64,000 bases of DNA, taken from assembly GCF_000423045.1 (NCBI RefSeq), contig NZ_AUHF01000008.1:209804-273803 (forward strand), read 5' to 3'. The notes beneath the pieces were generated by a model. The model ran no database searches and was not told the origin of the DNA. It saw only the letters and a program-made list of their open reading frames with translations. Below, piece after piece: positions 24,706 to 33,214 of this stretch (position 1 is the first letter of the stretch; every line of letters starts with the position of its first letter). Origin of the DNA: Christiangramia portivictoriae DSM 23547. GTDB lineage: Bacteria; Bacteroidota; Bacteroidia; Flavobacteriales; Flavobacteriaceae. A program made the translations under genes and the position numbers.

Positions 24706-26358
24706 TTAATTCAGCAGCGCTTTTGCATGGGCACGTGCAGAATCACTTCCACCGGTCCCACCAAGCATCATTGCCAGTTCATCTATTCTTTGATCCTGTT
24801 CCAGCCTGATGATTTTGGTTTGCGTGGCTACCTCGTTATCTTCTTTAAATATCTTAAAATGGGAACTTCCTTTTCCAGCTATTTGTGGTAAATGAGTGAT
24901 CGCGATCACCTGCATATTCACTCCCATCCTGGCCAGGATCTCTCCCATTTTATGAGCGATATCACCAGAGACGCCGGTATCAATTTCATCAAAAATGATG
25001 GTAGGCAGTTTACTTTGTGCTGCAAGGATACTTTTTACCGCCAGCATGATCCTGGACAGCTCACCACCCGATGCAGCTTTCCTGATCTCTTTAAAACTCC
25101 CACCTTTATTTGCGGCAAGAAACCATTCAAGCTTATCGCTGCCGTTGCTTAAAAAATCTGATGAGCTACTTAGTTCAATATTGAGTCTCGCATTCGGCAT
25201 TCCCAGGTCCTTCAGGATTAGTTCAGTCTGCTCGATAAACGTTGGGATGATCTTTGAACGGTTCTTGTTCAGTTTTGCAGCGGTGGCAGATATCACAAGA
25301 TGTTGCTTTTTGATGGCCTTTTCGGCTGCTTCCAAAGCTGCCTCAGCATTTTCTGTAACCGAAACTTTCTCCTGAAGATCCTCTCCTATTTGCAATAATT
25401 CTTCTACGCTTTCAGCATTGTGTTTTTTTTGCAGATTATAGATGATCTGCAACTTTTGATTTACCTTTTCCAGTTCCTCTGGATTCGCTTCCACCGCTTC
25501 AAGTGCATCTGCCATTTCTGCCTCCAGATCATCCAGCTCTATGATCGCGCTCTGTAATCTTTCAAAGAAATTATCATAAGTTTCGGAGAACTTGGCGATT
25601 CGGGATATATGAGATCGAGCCGACTTCAAAGTTTCCAAACTTCCTATTTCTTCCTGTTGTATGGCGCTTAAAGCGGCACTAAGGTTTTCGGTAAGTTCTT
25701 CCACATTGTTTAAAGATTCATATCTTTCTTCCAGGTCTTCCAGCATTCCTGCTTTAAGTCCGGCTTCCTGCAATTCATTCAGAAGAAACAGATTGTAATC
25801 ATATTCTTTTGATGCCTGTGCCTGCTCCTCTTTAAGCTCTTCATATCGTTTCTGAAATTTCCGATACTCCTTTAATTCAGATTTATACTGAAGGATGAGC
25901 GCTTCATTTTTTGCTATGGTATCAATCACCTTGAATTGATACTCAGAATTTCCTAGACTCAAGGTTTCGTGCTGACTATGAATATCGATAAGAGACGTGC
26001 CAAGTTTCTGCAAAGAGGTGATCTTTACAGGCGTATCGTTGATAAAGGCCCTGGATTTCCCTGATGGTAAAATTTCACGTCGAATAATACTGCTCTGCTC
26101 GTAATCAAGGTCTTCCTTTTCAAAAAACTGCTGTAACGCATAATCTTTTATACTGAAATGACCTTCGATGACGCACTTCCTGTCTGTATTTCTAATACTG
26201 CTGAAGTCTGCGCGATCTCCCAGCAATAATCCCAGGGCACCAAGCATAATGGATTTTCCGGCGCCGGTTTCCCCGGTAATGATCGTAAAACCAGATTGAA
26301 GATCCATGGTAATATCTTCAATAAGCGCGTAATTCTTTATGGAAAGAGATGTAAGCAA
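24706..26358 (-). CDS. recN: DNA repair protein RecN
   Basis: A 550-residue SMC-like ATPase used in double-strand-break repair. The N-terminal Walker A is 'TGETGAGKSIML'; a long coiled-coil middle (about residues 150-370) carries the arms; the C-terminal half has the ABC signature region 'ASGGELSRIMLAVK' and Walker B 'PTIIFDEIDTGVSG', then 'AITHLPQIAGKG'. Length matches the family. The start codon is TTG (minus strand, 26358); no better in-frame start is visible. It is the last gene of the bamD-rpoZ-coaBC-DUF4835-recN cluster. Confidence 0.95.
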   Translation of the reverse strand: MLTSLSIKNYALIEDITMDLQSGFTIITGETGAGKSIMLGALGLLLGDRADFSSIRNTDRKCVIEGHFSIKDYALQQFFEKEDLDYEQSSIIRREILPSGKSRAFINDTPVKITSLQKLGTSLIDIHSQHETLSLGNSEYQFKVIDTIAKNEALILQYKSELKEYRKFQKRYEELKEEQAQASKEYDYNLFLLNELQEAGLKAGMLEDLEERYESLNNVEELTENLSAALSAIQQEEIGSLETLKSARSHISRIAKFSETYDNFFERLQSAIIELDDLEAEMADALEAVEANPEELEKVNQKLQIIYNLQKKHNAESVEELLQIGEDLQEKVSVTENAEAALEAAEKAIKKQHLVISATAAKLNKNRSKIIPTFIEQTELILKDLGMPNARLNIELSSSSDFLSNGSDKLEWFLAANKGGSFKEIRKAASGGELSRIMLAVKSILAAQSKLPTIIFDEIDTGVSGDIAHKMGEILARMGVNMQVIAITHLPQIAGKGSSHFKIFKEDNEVATQTKIIRLEQDQRIDELAMMLGGTGGSDSARAHAKALLN

Positions 26359-26416
26359 TATGGTTCAAATTTGTGCTAAATATACGAGAGAAAATACTCG
26401 TAGTCAACCAAAATTA

Positions 26417-27307
26417 CTACTGAATATTTCGCCAGCTACGGGCATACCTGGCAGCGATGTTATTGAGTGTTTGTATAAGCTCATTCTTCGCAGGATAAGC
26501 AGGCCCTCCGCTATAAATCGAGGCAATCTCATCTGCCTTGGAGTCAAAAAAAGCACGAAGCAACAATGAATTGTTCCTGCGGTTGTTCATCACTTCCAGC
26601 TTATTTAAAGACCCGGCAATGGCCGTTTTTCCAGCCGGTACATCGGCATGCATCACATCGAGACCTAACCGGTGATAATCATATAATGCTTCCCTGTATT
26701 CGGCATACGTATTCGCCAGTAGATCTGCATTTAACCTGAAACGTGACCGCTGACCATCTGAACCTCGCCATCCCTGTGAATTTCCCTGTTGCGCCGTAGT
26801 AACGATCCTGTTGGCTTCCTCAAAAAATGCAGTCCCTCCTTCCGGAGCAAAAGTGTCTGCATCCAGTCCTAATATCGTATAAACATAAAAAGAGATTACA
26901 GATACAAGATTGTTCGTATAGGTATTCTGGCTATAATTTAGTGGCTGATATTCACGGTAACTAAAACTGAACTGTTCATCGTTAAAATTAAAGACCGGGG
27001 TGATCATGCTCGTCCCGTAAACAGGTCTGGAAGACTGGACCTGGATCGTGCCGTTAAAGCTCTCTCCCTCAAAACTGTTAATCGTAATGAACATACTACA
27101 ATTAATACGTTCATGATCCTGCAGGCGCCTGTCTGTCCAGGTGGTCTGGTTGATAAATTCGTTCAGCGATCTTTCCAGGGTTTTAAATACAGAAAGGTTT
27201 GCCTGCCCGGTCTGTTCCGCATTTACCACTACTTCACAATTTAATTGCTGAGCGATCCCAGTTTGGGAAATAAAAGCGAACAATACGAGAAAGACAATTT
27301 TACGCAT
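26417..27307 (-). CDS. DUF4835 family exported protein
   Basis: A 296-residue protein with a signal peptide (MRKIVFLVLFAFISQTGIAQ). It matches the DUF4835 family of Bacteroidota, which sits next to coaBC and recN in many genomes. No catalytic motif is visible; conserved-looking stretches include 'RPVYGTSMITPVFNFND' and 'SVISFYVYTILGLDADTF'. Location in the periplasm or outer membrane is inferred from the signal and its linkage to bamD. Function is unknown. It overlaps the 3' end of coaBC by eight bases. Confidence 0.87.
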   Translation of the reverse strand: MRKIVFLVLFAFISQTGIAQQLNCEVVVNAEQTGQANLSVFKTLERSLNEFINQTTWTDRRLQDHERINCSMFITINSFEGESFNGTIQVQSSRPVYGTSMITPVFNFNDEQFSFSYREYQPLNYSQNTYTNNLVSVISFYVYTILGLDADTFAPEGGTAFFEEANRIVTTAQQGNSQGWRGSDGQRSRFRLNADLLANTYAEYREALYDYHRLGLDVMHADVPAGKTAIAGSLNKLEVMNNRRNNSLLLRAFFDSKADEIASIYSGGPAYPAKNELIQTLNNIAARYARSWRNIQ

Positions 27308-28508
27308 GGAACATTTTGATTACTTCAGTTATGATATCCTGGGCAACTTCAGTTTTGCTTTTAAGATCAAATTCCAGTTTGCTATCTGGATAAATGATCC
27401 TGATCTTGTTGGTATCTCCCTGAAAGCCTGCACCAGAATCCTTAAGTGAATTTAAGACAATAAAATCAAGATTCTTCTTTTCAAGCTTTTTTCGGGCATT
27501 TTCCTCTTCATTATTGGTTTCCAAAGCAAAACCTACGAGTTTCTGACTTGTTTTGATAGCTCCCAGGGAAGCCAGTATATCTTCGGTTTTGGTTAACTCC
27601 AGGGTTAAGGAGGAATCGTTTTTTTTGATCTTTTGATCTGCCACATATTTCGGCCGGTAATCGGCAACAGCAGCCGCAGCAATAAATACATCTGCGCTGC
27701 CAAAATGAGCGTGAGCGGCTTCATACATATCCCGGGTACTCGTCACTCTTTGTACTTCGATACTGGAATGTGAGATCTGGAGATGCGTTGGTCCTGAGAT
27801 CAATATCACCCTCGCGCCAGCCTCTGCCGCCTTTAATGCGAGGGCAAAACCCATTTTACCACTGGAATGATTGCCAATGAAGCGAACCGGGTCTATAGCT
27901 TCATAAGTTGGACCGGCGGTGATCACAATCTTTTTATTCTGAAGCGGAAGTTCTTTAGATAAATGATCTTCGATAAATTGAATGATCTCTTCTGGCTCTG
28001 CCATTCTTCCTTTTCCAGAAAGTCCGCTGGCCAGCTCTCCGGTTCCTGCCGGAATCATGATGTTCCCGTAAGCCTGAAGTGTTTCGAAACTTTTGGTCGT
28101 AGATGGATGCTTATACATGTCAAGATCCATTGCCGGAGCAAAGAATACTTCACATTTCGCTGAAAGATAAGTGGCCAGCAGGATATTATCGCTGTTTCCA
28201 GAAGCCATTTTGGATAGCGTACTGGCGGTGGCAGGGGCCAAAAGCATGAAATCGGCCCAAAGGCCGAGTTCCACGTGATTGTTCCATTCTTCGTTCTCAT
28301 TCTCATCGTTCGTAAATGAAGAATAAACTTCATTTTTTGAGAGTGTTGAAAGCGTAAGCGGAGTGATAAATTCTTTGGCAGCCTGAGTCATTACAACCCT
28401 GACCTCAGCACCAGACTTCACAAACAGTCGTACCAGTGAAGCAGTTTTATAGGCAGCAATACCTCCGGTAATGCCAAGTAAAACTTTTTTGCCTTGAAGT
28501 ACAGACAT
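27300..28508 (-). CDS. coaBC: Bifunctional phosphopantothenoylcysteine decarboxylase / phosphopantothenate-cysteine ligase
   Basis: A 402-residue fusion for two steps of coenzyme A synthesis. The N-terminal flavoprotein decarboxylase (about 1-185) has 'GITGGIAAYKTASLVRLF', 'LLAPATASTLSKMASG' and the substrate motif 'PAMDLDMYKHPST'. The C-terminal ligase (about 190-402) has 'ITAGPTYEAIDPVRFIGNHS', the 'SSGKMGFALA' loop and 'AAAVADYRPK'. Full length, ATG start. It is co-transcribed with rpoZ upstream (15-base gap) and DUF4835 downstream. Confidence 0.95.
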   Translation of the reverse strand: MSVLQGKKVLLGITGGIAAYKTASLVRLFVKSGAEVRVVMTQAAKEFITPLTLSTLSKNEVYSSFTNDENENEEWNNHVELGLWADFMLLAPATASTLSKMASGNSDNILLATYLSAKCEVFFAPAMDLDMYKHPSTTKSFETLQAYGNIMIPAGTGELASGLSGKGRMAEPEEIIQFIEDHLSKELPLQNKKIVITAGPTYEAIDPVRFIGNHSSGKMGFALALKAAEAGARVILISGPTHLQISHSSIEVQRVTSTRDMYEAAHAHFGSADVFIAAAAVADYRPKYVADQKIKKNDSSLTLELTKTEDILASLGAIKTSQKLVGFALETNNEEENARKKLEKKNLDFIVLNSLKDSGAGFQGDTNKIRIIYPDSKLEFDLKSKTEVAQDIITEVIKMFHA

Positions 28509-28523
28509 ATCTGCTAACCGATT

Positions 28524-28853
28524 CTATTCTTCGGTATCCTTGGTGTTTCTCCAGTAGATCTTGTCGTCAAGCCACTCCTGTATCGCAAGGGATTGTGGCT
28601 TAGGAAGTTTTTCATAGAATTTTGAAACCTCGATCTGCTCTTTGTTTTCAAAAATCTCGTCAAGAGAATCATTGTACGTAGCGAACTCATCAAGCTTTTC
28701 TAAAAGCTCTTTTTTGATTTCACCATTAATTTGTCCAGCTCTCTTCGCTACAATAGAAATCGCCTCGTAAATGTTTCCGGTAGGAGCATCTACTTCGTTT
28801 TTGTTGATCGTAGTCGTGTTGACCGGGGCATCAATTTTTTTAAAATCCATCAT
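28524..28853 (-). CDS. rpoZ: DNA-directed RNA polymerase omega subunit (Bacteroidota type)
   Basis: A 109-residue protein with the small omega core: 'GNIYEAISIVAKRAGQIN' is the conserved helix region that wraps the beta-prime C-terminus, followed by a longer acidic C-terminal tail than E. coli omega. Bacteroidota omega proteins have this extra tail and lie next to bamD and coaBC, as here. Two ATG codons are adjacent at the start; the one at 28853 is used. It helps RNA polymerase assembly. Identification rests on the helix motif and on gene order. Confidence 0.85.
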   Translation of the reverse strand: MMDFKKIDAPVNTTTINKNEVDAPTGNIYEAISIVAKRAGQINGEIKKELLEKLDEFATYNDSLDEIFENKEQIEVSKFYEKLPKPQSLAIQEWLDDKIYWRNTKDTEE

Positions 28854-28860
28854 TCCTTTT

Positions 28861-29670
28861 TTAAAAATTCTCTAACCTTTTATCAATTTCCATCATGGAA
28901 GCCTCAGAGTCCTGAGCAAACTCTCCATCAGGATAATATTTATTATAGGAATTGTAAAATTCCCTGGCATTTTCAAGTCTTTCTTCCATCAATACTTCAA
29001 AACTATTGATCGCCAACTGGTACGCAGAGTCGTATCTATAGTAGTAAGCGGCCTCTCTGAATGGAGAGCCCGGATAGTCTGCAATGAAGTTATTGAAAGA
29101 AGCGATAGCCGCTTTGTAATACCTGGTTTTATGATACTGCTTCGCGATTTCATAAGCCTTTTTCTCCAGCTTTACTCGCAACTCCGTCGCATAATCGTTC
29201 GCTGAATCTACAAATTCACCTTCCGGGTACTTGTTCAGGTAAACCTGAAGTTCTTCGATCGCTTTTCTGGTGTCGGTTTGATCCAGGTTAAAGCGTGGTG
29301 AGCGATTATAATAGCTAACCGCAGCTTTGTACTCTGCCTCTTCTACCTTTTGACTGTTTGGATACAGCTGCACGAAACGTTCAAAGTTAAAGGGAGCATT
29401 GTAATAATCCCCTAACTGGTAGTATGTATCACCGAGAATATAAACCAGTCGTTCTCCCTGAGGTTTACCCCGGTATTCCGGCTCTATCTGTTCCAATAGC
29501 CGCAATGCTTTACGCAACTTTCCGTTATCATCTTCCTCTTTCCCCTGGGTATATAATTCCTCTGCTGCCGTATACTTAGGCGCAGTTTCCTCGTTTTTCA
29601 GCAAGGACTGATATTCACTGCAGGATACAGTGAGCAGCAAAAGACCTAGTGCGAGAATTCCTTTTTTCAT
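28861..29670 (-). CDS. bamD: Outer membrane protein assembly factor BamD (lipoprotein)
   Basis: About 269 residues. The ATG at 29670 is chosen because it begins the lipoprotein signal MKKGILALGLLLLTVSC (lipobox ending at Cys17); an upstream in-frame ATG at 29700 would place ten extra residues before it, overlapping the -7 box. The mature part is a chain of TPR-like helical pairs ('GDTYYQLGDYYNAPFNFERF', 'AEYKAAVSYYNRSP', 'AIASFNNFIADYPGSPF') as in BamD/ComL, which scaffolds the BAM machine for outer-membrane proteins. It is the first gene of the bamD-rpoZ-coaBC-DUF4835-recN operon. Confidence 0.92.
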   Translation of the reverse strand: MKKGILALGLLLLTVSCSEYQSLLKNEETAPKYTAAEELYTQGKEEDDNGKLRKALRLLEQIEPEYRGKPQGERLVYILGDTYYQLGDYYNAPFNFERFVQLYPNSQKVEEAEYKAAVSYYNRSPRFNLDQTDTRKAIEELQVYLNKYPEGEFVDSANDYATELRVKLEKKAYEIAKQYHKTRYYKAAIASFNNFIADYPGSPFREAAYYYRYDSAYQLAINSFEVLMEERLENAREFYNSYNKYYPDGEFAQDSEASMMEIDKRLENF

Positions 29671-29689
29671 GATACGTAAAAACATCTGG

Positions 29690-29697
29690 CAAAAATA
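29690..29697 (-). promoter_or_regulatory. -7 box of the bamD operon
   Basis: On the minus strand it reads TATTTTTG, an exact TAnnTTTG match, about 20 bases before the bamD ATG. T-rich sequence lies where the -33 box would be; this is also the T-tract of the dapA terminator, so the two sites abut. Confidence 0.55.
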
Positions 29698-29713
29698 CAT
29701 TTTTTGTTAGTAT

Positions 29714-29777
29714 AAAAAAAACTTTCCTAAACTACTCAAATAACCCTGTTTATGGGCATTTATTGTATCAGGAAAGT
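29714..29777 (-). terminator. Terminator after dapA
   Basis: ACTTTCCT (29721-29728) and AGGAAAGT (29770-29777) form an 8-bp stem around a 41-base loop that holds a smaller CCC/GGG pairing. Seven As on its left are a U-tract on the minus strand. The long loop lowers confidence. Confidence 0.5.
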
Positions 29778-29808
29778 CTTTTAAAATTTATTTTTGTTGG
29801 CCTGGCAG

Positions 29809-30684
29809 CTAGAAATTCTTGACAAAGGCTGAAATCTTTGCGTAAAGTGCGTCACTAGCTTTTACCAAAGGCAGTCTCAGGTTGTTCTGAACCAGTTCTC
29901 TTTTATGAAGCATTGCCTTGATCCCGGCAGGATTTCCTTCAGCAAAGATCATATCTATAGATGGCGCTATGCGATAGTGTAACTTATAAGCTGCCTCAAC
30001 TTTCCCAGCTAAGCCCAGACGCACCATTTCTGAAAACTCTTTAGGCAAGCCCTGTCCAATTACCGAGATCACTCCTTTCCCGCCAGCCAGGGTCATAGGT
30101 AACGTAATCATATCATCTCCTGAAATGACGAGGAAATCTTCCGGCACCAGTGAAATTAACTTCATCGCCTGTACTATATCTCCGGCAGCCTCTTTCACTC
30201 CTATTACATTTTTAAAATCTCTGGCGATCCTGTTGATGGTTTCCGGCAGGATGTTACTCGCTGTTCTGCCAGGTACATTGTACAGAATAACTGGTAATGG
30301 TGAAGCTTCAGCCACTGCTTTGAAGTGCTGGTAAATTCCTTCCTGGGTTGGTTTATTGTAAAATGGAGATACTGAAAGTATCGCATCAAAACCTTCCACA
30401 TCCTCGGTCATCAGCTCTTCTACCAGTCCGGCCGTATCATTGCTACCCATTCCCAGAACCAAAGGTAGTTTTCCCTGGTTAGCTTCCCTGATCACGGTCT
30501 TTACAAGTTCTTTCTCCTTTTTGCTAAGAGTTGCACTTTCTGCAGTGGTTCCCAGCACCACTAAATATTCGATGCCGTTCGCTATCTGGTCTTTTACCAA
30601 TGCTGAAAGAGCGTTTGTATCTACACTTAGATCATCTTTAAAAGGAGTAACCAGTGCTACTCCGGTTCCAATAAAAGCTTCCAT
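29809..30684 (-). CDS. dapA: 4-hydroxy-tetrahydrodipicolinate synthase
   Basis: A 291-residue TIM-barrel aldolase that condenses pyruvate with aspartate semialdehyde, the first dedicated step to diaminopimelate and lysine. 'GTTAESATL' is the substrate-binding loop, '[10 protein letters not shown]' holds the proton-relay tyrosine, and the Schiff-base lysine is in 'GVKEAAGD'. Length is standard. It is preceded at two bases by the DUF6913 gene on the same strand, so the two are co-transcribed. dapF, acting later in the pathway, is elsewhere in the window. Confidence 0.96.
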   Translation of the reverse strand: MEAFIGTGVALVTPFKDDLSVDTNALSALVKDQIANGIEYLVVLGTTAESATLSKKEKELVKTVIREANQGKLPLVLGMGSNDTAGLVEELMTEDVEGFDAILSVSPFYNKPTQEGIYQHFKAVAEASPLPVILYNVPGRTASNILPETINRIARDFKNVIGVKEAAGDIVQAMKLISLVPEDFLVISGDDMITLPMTLAGGKGVISVIGQGLPKEFSEMVRLGLAGKVEAAYKLHYRIAPSIDMIFAEGNPAGIKAMLHKRELVQNNLRLPLVKASDALYAKISAFVKNF

Positions 30685-30686
30685 TC

Positions 30687-31190
30687 CTATTTATTTTTTA
30701 TAATTCTATAATATCTTATCAATTCAGCCTCAAATAGAGAAGCATCATTTTCACTAATTTCTATATCCAGGATCGAAAATGGATCTGGAGAATTTCCTAT
30801 CAATAATGCTGCCTGTGATTTGGATGCAACATAATATGCTAACAAAGCCTCTTCTCCAGCAATAACGATCGCTAAGCCAAACTTATGTTCTAAGAGTGTC
30901 GCGAGCTCTTTATTGCTCACAGAACCATCAATCCCAATATCTTTCAGACCAATTTGCAACATATTCTTCGCCGTTTCAACTGAAGCACTTCCGCAGATAA
31001 TTATATGAAAATCCTGTTGCGGCACGCCCAGGTCAAGATACACCTCAGAGATGCTCCCGTAATCTTCCAAATGATCTTCAGCAATGACCAGTAATACCCG
31101 GTTTGAATTTGCAGAGCCGACCTGCCTGTTCTCCTTCAGTATACCGATAGCTTTTTTAAGCTGAACAGATTTGATTTTATTCGTGATCAT
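30687..31190 (-). CDS. DUF6913-like protein of unknown function
   Basis: A 167-residue soluble protein with no signal peptide or membrane segment. It resembles the small flavobacterial DUF6913 family encoded just before dapA. It has alternating hydrophobic beta strands ('[10 protein letters not shown]', '[10 protein letters not shown]', '[19 protein letters not shown]') suggesting an alpha/beta fold, but no catalytic motif I recognise. Two bases separate it from dapA, so translation is probably coupled. Family assignment is from resemblance and context. Confidence 0.65.
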   Translation of the reverse strand: MITNKIKSVQLKKAIGILKENRQVGSANSNRVLLVIAEDHLEDYGSISEVYLDLGVPQQDFHIIICGSASVETAKNMLQIGLKDIGIDGSVSNKELATLLEHKFGLAIVIAGEEALLAYYVASKSQAALLIGNSPDPFSILDIEISENDASLFEAELIRYYRIIKNK

Positions 31191-31207
31191 TCCAAGGTTT
31201 CGGTCGG

Positions 31208-31215
31208 CAAATGTA
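31208..31215 (-). promoter_or_regulatory. -7 box of the DUF6913-dapA operon
   Basis: On the minus strand it reads TACATTTG, identical to the umuD -7 box, 17 bases before the gene start. No clear -33 box is visible. Confidence 0.5.
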
Positions 31216-31468
31216 AATAATTTCTATCAGCCTGCTATCTCTTCAGGTGGCTTCCGAAGTGAAGATTCCGCAGATTAAACAGCTTTGTTGAATTTGTGAA
31301 ATTCCGGATCGGGACATCCCGCACACTGGAGCTGTTTCCGGATTTGAAAAAATCCTGGAAAAACAATTTCTTATGTATAAGATGCAATTCTAAAAATTAC
31401 AAAACACTATTGCCCGCAAATTGAAGAGAGGCATACTATCCACCGGGCCCACCATGGCTAAAGGCTCC

Positions 31469-31490
31469 TGCATTAATGCACTTATAAGTG
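31469..31490. promoter_or_regulatory. Two overlapping perfect 12-bp palindromes (candidate operator)
   Basis: TGCATTAATGCA (31469-31480) and CACTTATAAGTG (31479-31490) are each perfectly self-complementary and share two bases. They lie 34 bases upstream of the -7 box of the split 5'-nucleotidase genes, a normal place for an activator or repressor site. The rest of the 360-base gap (31191-31550) shows no gene. Confidence 0.5.
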
Positions 31491-31523
31491 TTTTTATGTA
31501 CCAACCTTGCCAGCTATTCTTGC

Positions 31524-31531
31524 TATATTTG
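31524..31531 (+). promoter_or_regulatory. -7 box for the 5'-nucleotidase pair
   Basis: TATATTTG matches TAnnTTTG exactly and ends 19 bases before the ATG at 31551. The -33 region is not clear. Confidence 0.5.
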
Positions 31532-31550
31532 AAAAGTAATTGTGACTGAA

Positions 31551-32306
31551 ATGAAAAAACTTACCAAGATCTTTTTAGCTGCTACCATCGTGATGATTTC
31601 CTGTAAATCTGAATACAGGCAGCTGGAGCAGGTAGAGGGAAAAAGGATCGCTGTAGACAATAGTGTCCAGGAAGATCCTAAAATTGCTGAATTTATAGCG
31701 CCATACAAACAGCACCTGAATGAAACCCTTGATTCACCACTGAGCTACAATCCCAGTTTTCTCAGCAAAAGTGATGGAGACCTGAATACTGCCATTGGCA
31801 ACCTTATGGCAGATGCCCTGATGGAACAAGTGAATCCAGTCTTTCAAAAAAATACCGGAAATAGCATCGACATGGTGCTGCTTAATCATGGTGGAATCCG
31901 GGCAGAAATCCCCGTGGGAAATGTGAGTACCAGGACGGCATACCAGATCATGCCTTTTGAAAATGAAGTAGTGATTGCTGAATTGAAAGGTGAGAAAATA
32001 ATGGAAATGATGGATTACCTCAGTAAGGCAAAAACTGCGCACCCGGTGAGTGGCGTTCAGATCATTGCAGATGGAAGCTACCTTATAAAAAACTTTACGA
32101 TCCAGGGACAGCAGGTTTCCAAAGACAGCACCTATTTTGTAGCGACCTCAGATTACCTGGTGGGCGGTGGTGATAACATGAAATTCTTTGCCAACCCTGT
32201 AAGTCTACAGTCCAGTGAATACAAGATCAGGAATGTGATGATAGACTATTTTAAAAAGACCGACACCATTAGAAGCGTGATCGATGATCGATATATAAGA
32301 CAGTAA
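31551..32306 (+). CDS. 5'-nucleotidase C-terminal domain lipoprotein
   Basis: About 251 residues. ATG 31551 starts a lipoprotein signal (MKKLTKIFLAATIVMISC); an in-frame GTG nine bases upstream is less likely. The mature protein is the C-terminal domain of UshA-type nucleotidases, with 'DLNTAIGNLMADAL', 'NHGGIRAEIPVGNVS', 'MPFENEVVIAELKG' and 'SDYLVGGGDN'. In UshA this domain binds the nucleoside and is fused to the metal-binding domain; here that partner is a separate gene two bases downstream. Together they should release phosphate from extracellular nucleotides. It is anchored by lipid, its partner is exported by a different signal. Confidence 0.88.
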   Translation: MKKLTKIFLAATIVMISCKSEYRQLEQVEGKRIAVDNSVQEDPKIAEFIAPYKQHLNETLDSPLSYNPSFLSKSDGDLNTAIGNLMADALMEQVNPVFQKNTGNSIDMVLLNHGGIRAEIPVGNVSTRTAYQIMPFENEVVIAELKGEKIMEMMDYLSKAKTAHPVSGVQIIADGSYLIKNFTIQGQQVSKDSTYFVATSDYLVGGGDNMKFFANPVSLQSSEYKIRNVMIDYFKKTDTIRSVIDDRYIRQ

Positions 32307-32308
32307 TT

Positions 32309-33214
32309 ATGAAGAGAAGAGATTTTATTCAAAATACGGCAGCCGCTACCGCAATGCTAAGCCTTGGCGGACTATCAGCTTTATCATTTAAACCTGAAAG
32401 ACAACAGATCACGATCCTGCACACAAACGATGTACATAGTCATATTGAAGCTTTCGGTCCAGATGCGGGTAGAAATGCAAATCTGGGAGGAGTTGCCAGA
32501 AGAGCGAGCCTCGTGGAAAAAATTCGCCGGGAAAATCCTAATACCTTGTTACTGGATGCTGGAGATATTTTCCAGGGAACGCCTTATTTCAATTTCTATG
32601 GGGGCGAACTTGAATTCAAGCTCATGAGCATGCTTAAGTATGATGCAGCAACTCTGGGCAATCATGACTTCGATAATGGTATCGACGGACTCTTCGCCCA
32701 GCTGCCACACGCAAAATTTCCTTTCGTAATTTCAAATTACGACTTTAGTAATACTATTATGGATGGAAAAACCGATAAGTATCGCACTTTTGTAAAAGAC
32801 GGTATCAAGATTGGTGTTTTTGGCGTTGGGATCGAATTGCAGGGACTGGTAAGCAAGAAACTTTATAAGGAAACGGAATATTTAGACCCTATTGAGATGG
32901 CTACCGATATGAGTCGTATTCTAAAGGAAGAAGAAAACTGCGATCTGGTGATTTGTTTGTCACACCTGGGATATAGCTATTCATCTCAAAAAACGGGCGA
33001 TCTAAAACTGGCGAGAGCTACCGAAAATATTGATCTGATTATTGGAGGCCACACCCATACATTTCTTGACAAACCAACGGTGGAAACCAATAAGGCTGGA
33101 AACCCGGTGCTGGTAAACCAGGTTGGTTGCTATGGCGTCTACCTGGGCAGGGTTGATTTCTTCTTTCAAAATGGAAAAAAATTCTCTGCAGACGGTGCGA
33201 AAATTTCGGTTTAA
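32309..33214 (+). CDS. 5'-nucleotidase N-terminal metallophosphatase domain, Tat-type signal
   Basis: A 301-residue calcineurin-like phosphoesterase, the N-terminal half of UshA. The dinuclear metal-site motifs occur in order: 'ILHTNDVHSH', 'LLDAGDIFQG', 'LGNHDFDNG', 'CLSHLGY' and 'GGHTHTF'. The N-terminus 'MKRRDFIQNTAAATAML' has a twin-arginine pattern (RRDFIQ), predicting Tat export of the folded metalloprotein. It should cleave nucleotide or nucleotide-sugar phosphates with the C-terminal-domain protein encoded just upstream. It abuts the convergent DD-dipeptidase gene with no gap. Confidence 0.9.
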   Translation: MKRRDFIQNTAAATAMLSLGGLSALSFKPERQQITILHTNDVHSHIEAFGPDAGRNANLGGVARRASLVEKIRRENPNTLLLDAGDIFQGTPYFNFYGGELEFKLMSMLKYDAATLGNHDFDNGIDGLFAQLPHAKFPFVISNYDFSNTIMDGKTDKYRTFVKDGIKIGVFGVGIELQGLVSKKLYKETEYLDPIEMATDMSRILKEEENCDLVICLSHLGYSYSSQKTGDLKLARATENIDLIIGGHTHTFLDKPTVETNKAGNPVLVNQVGCYGVYLGRVDFFFQNGKKFSADGAKISV

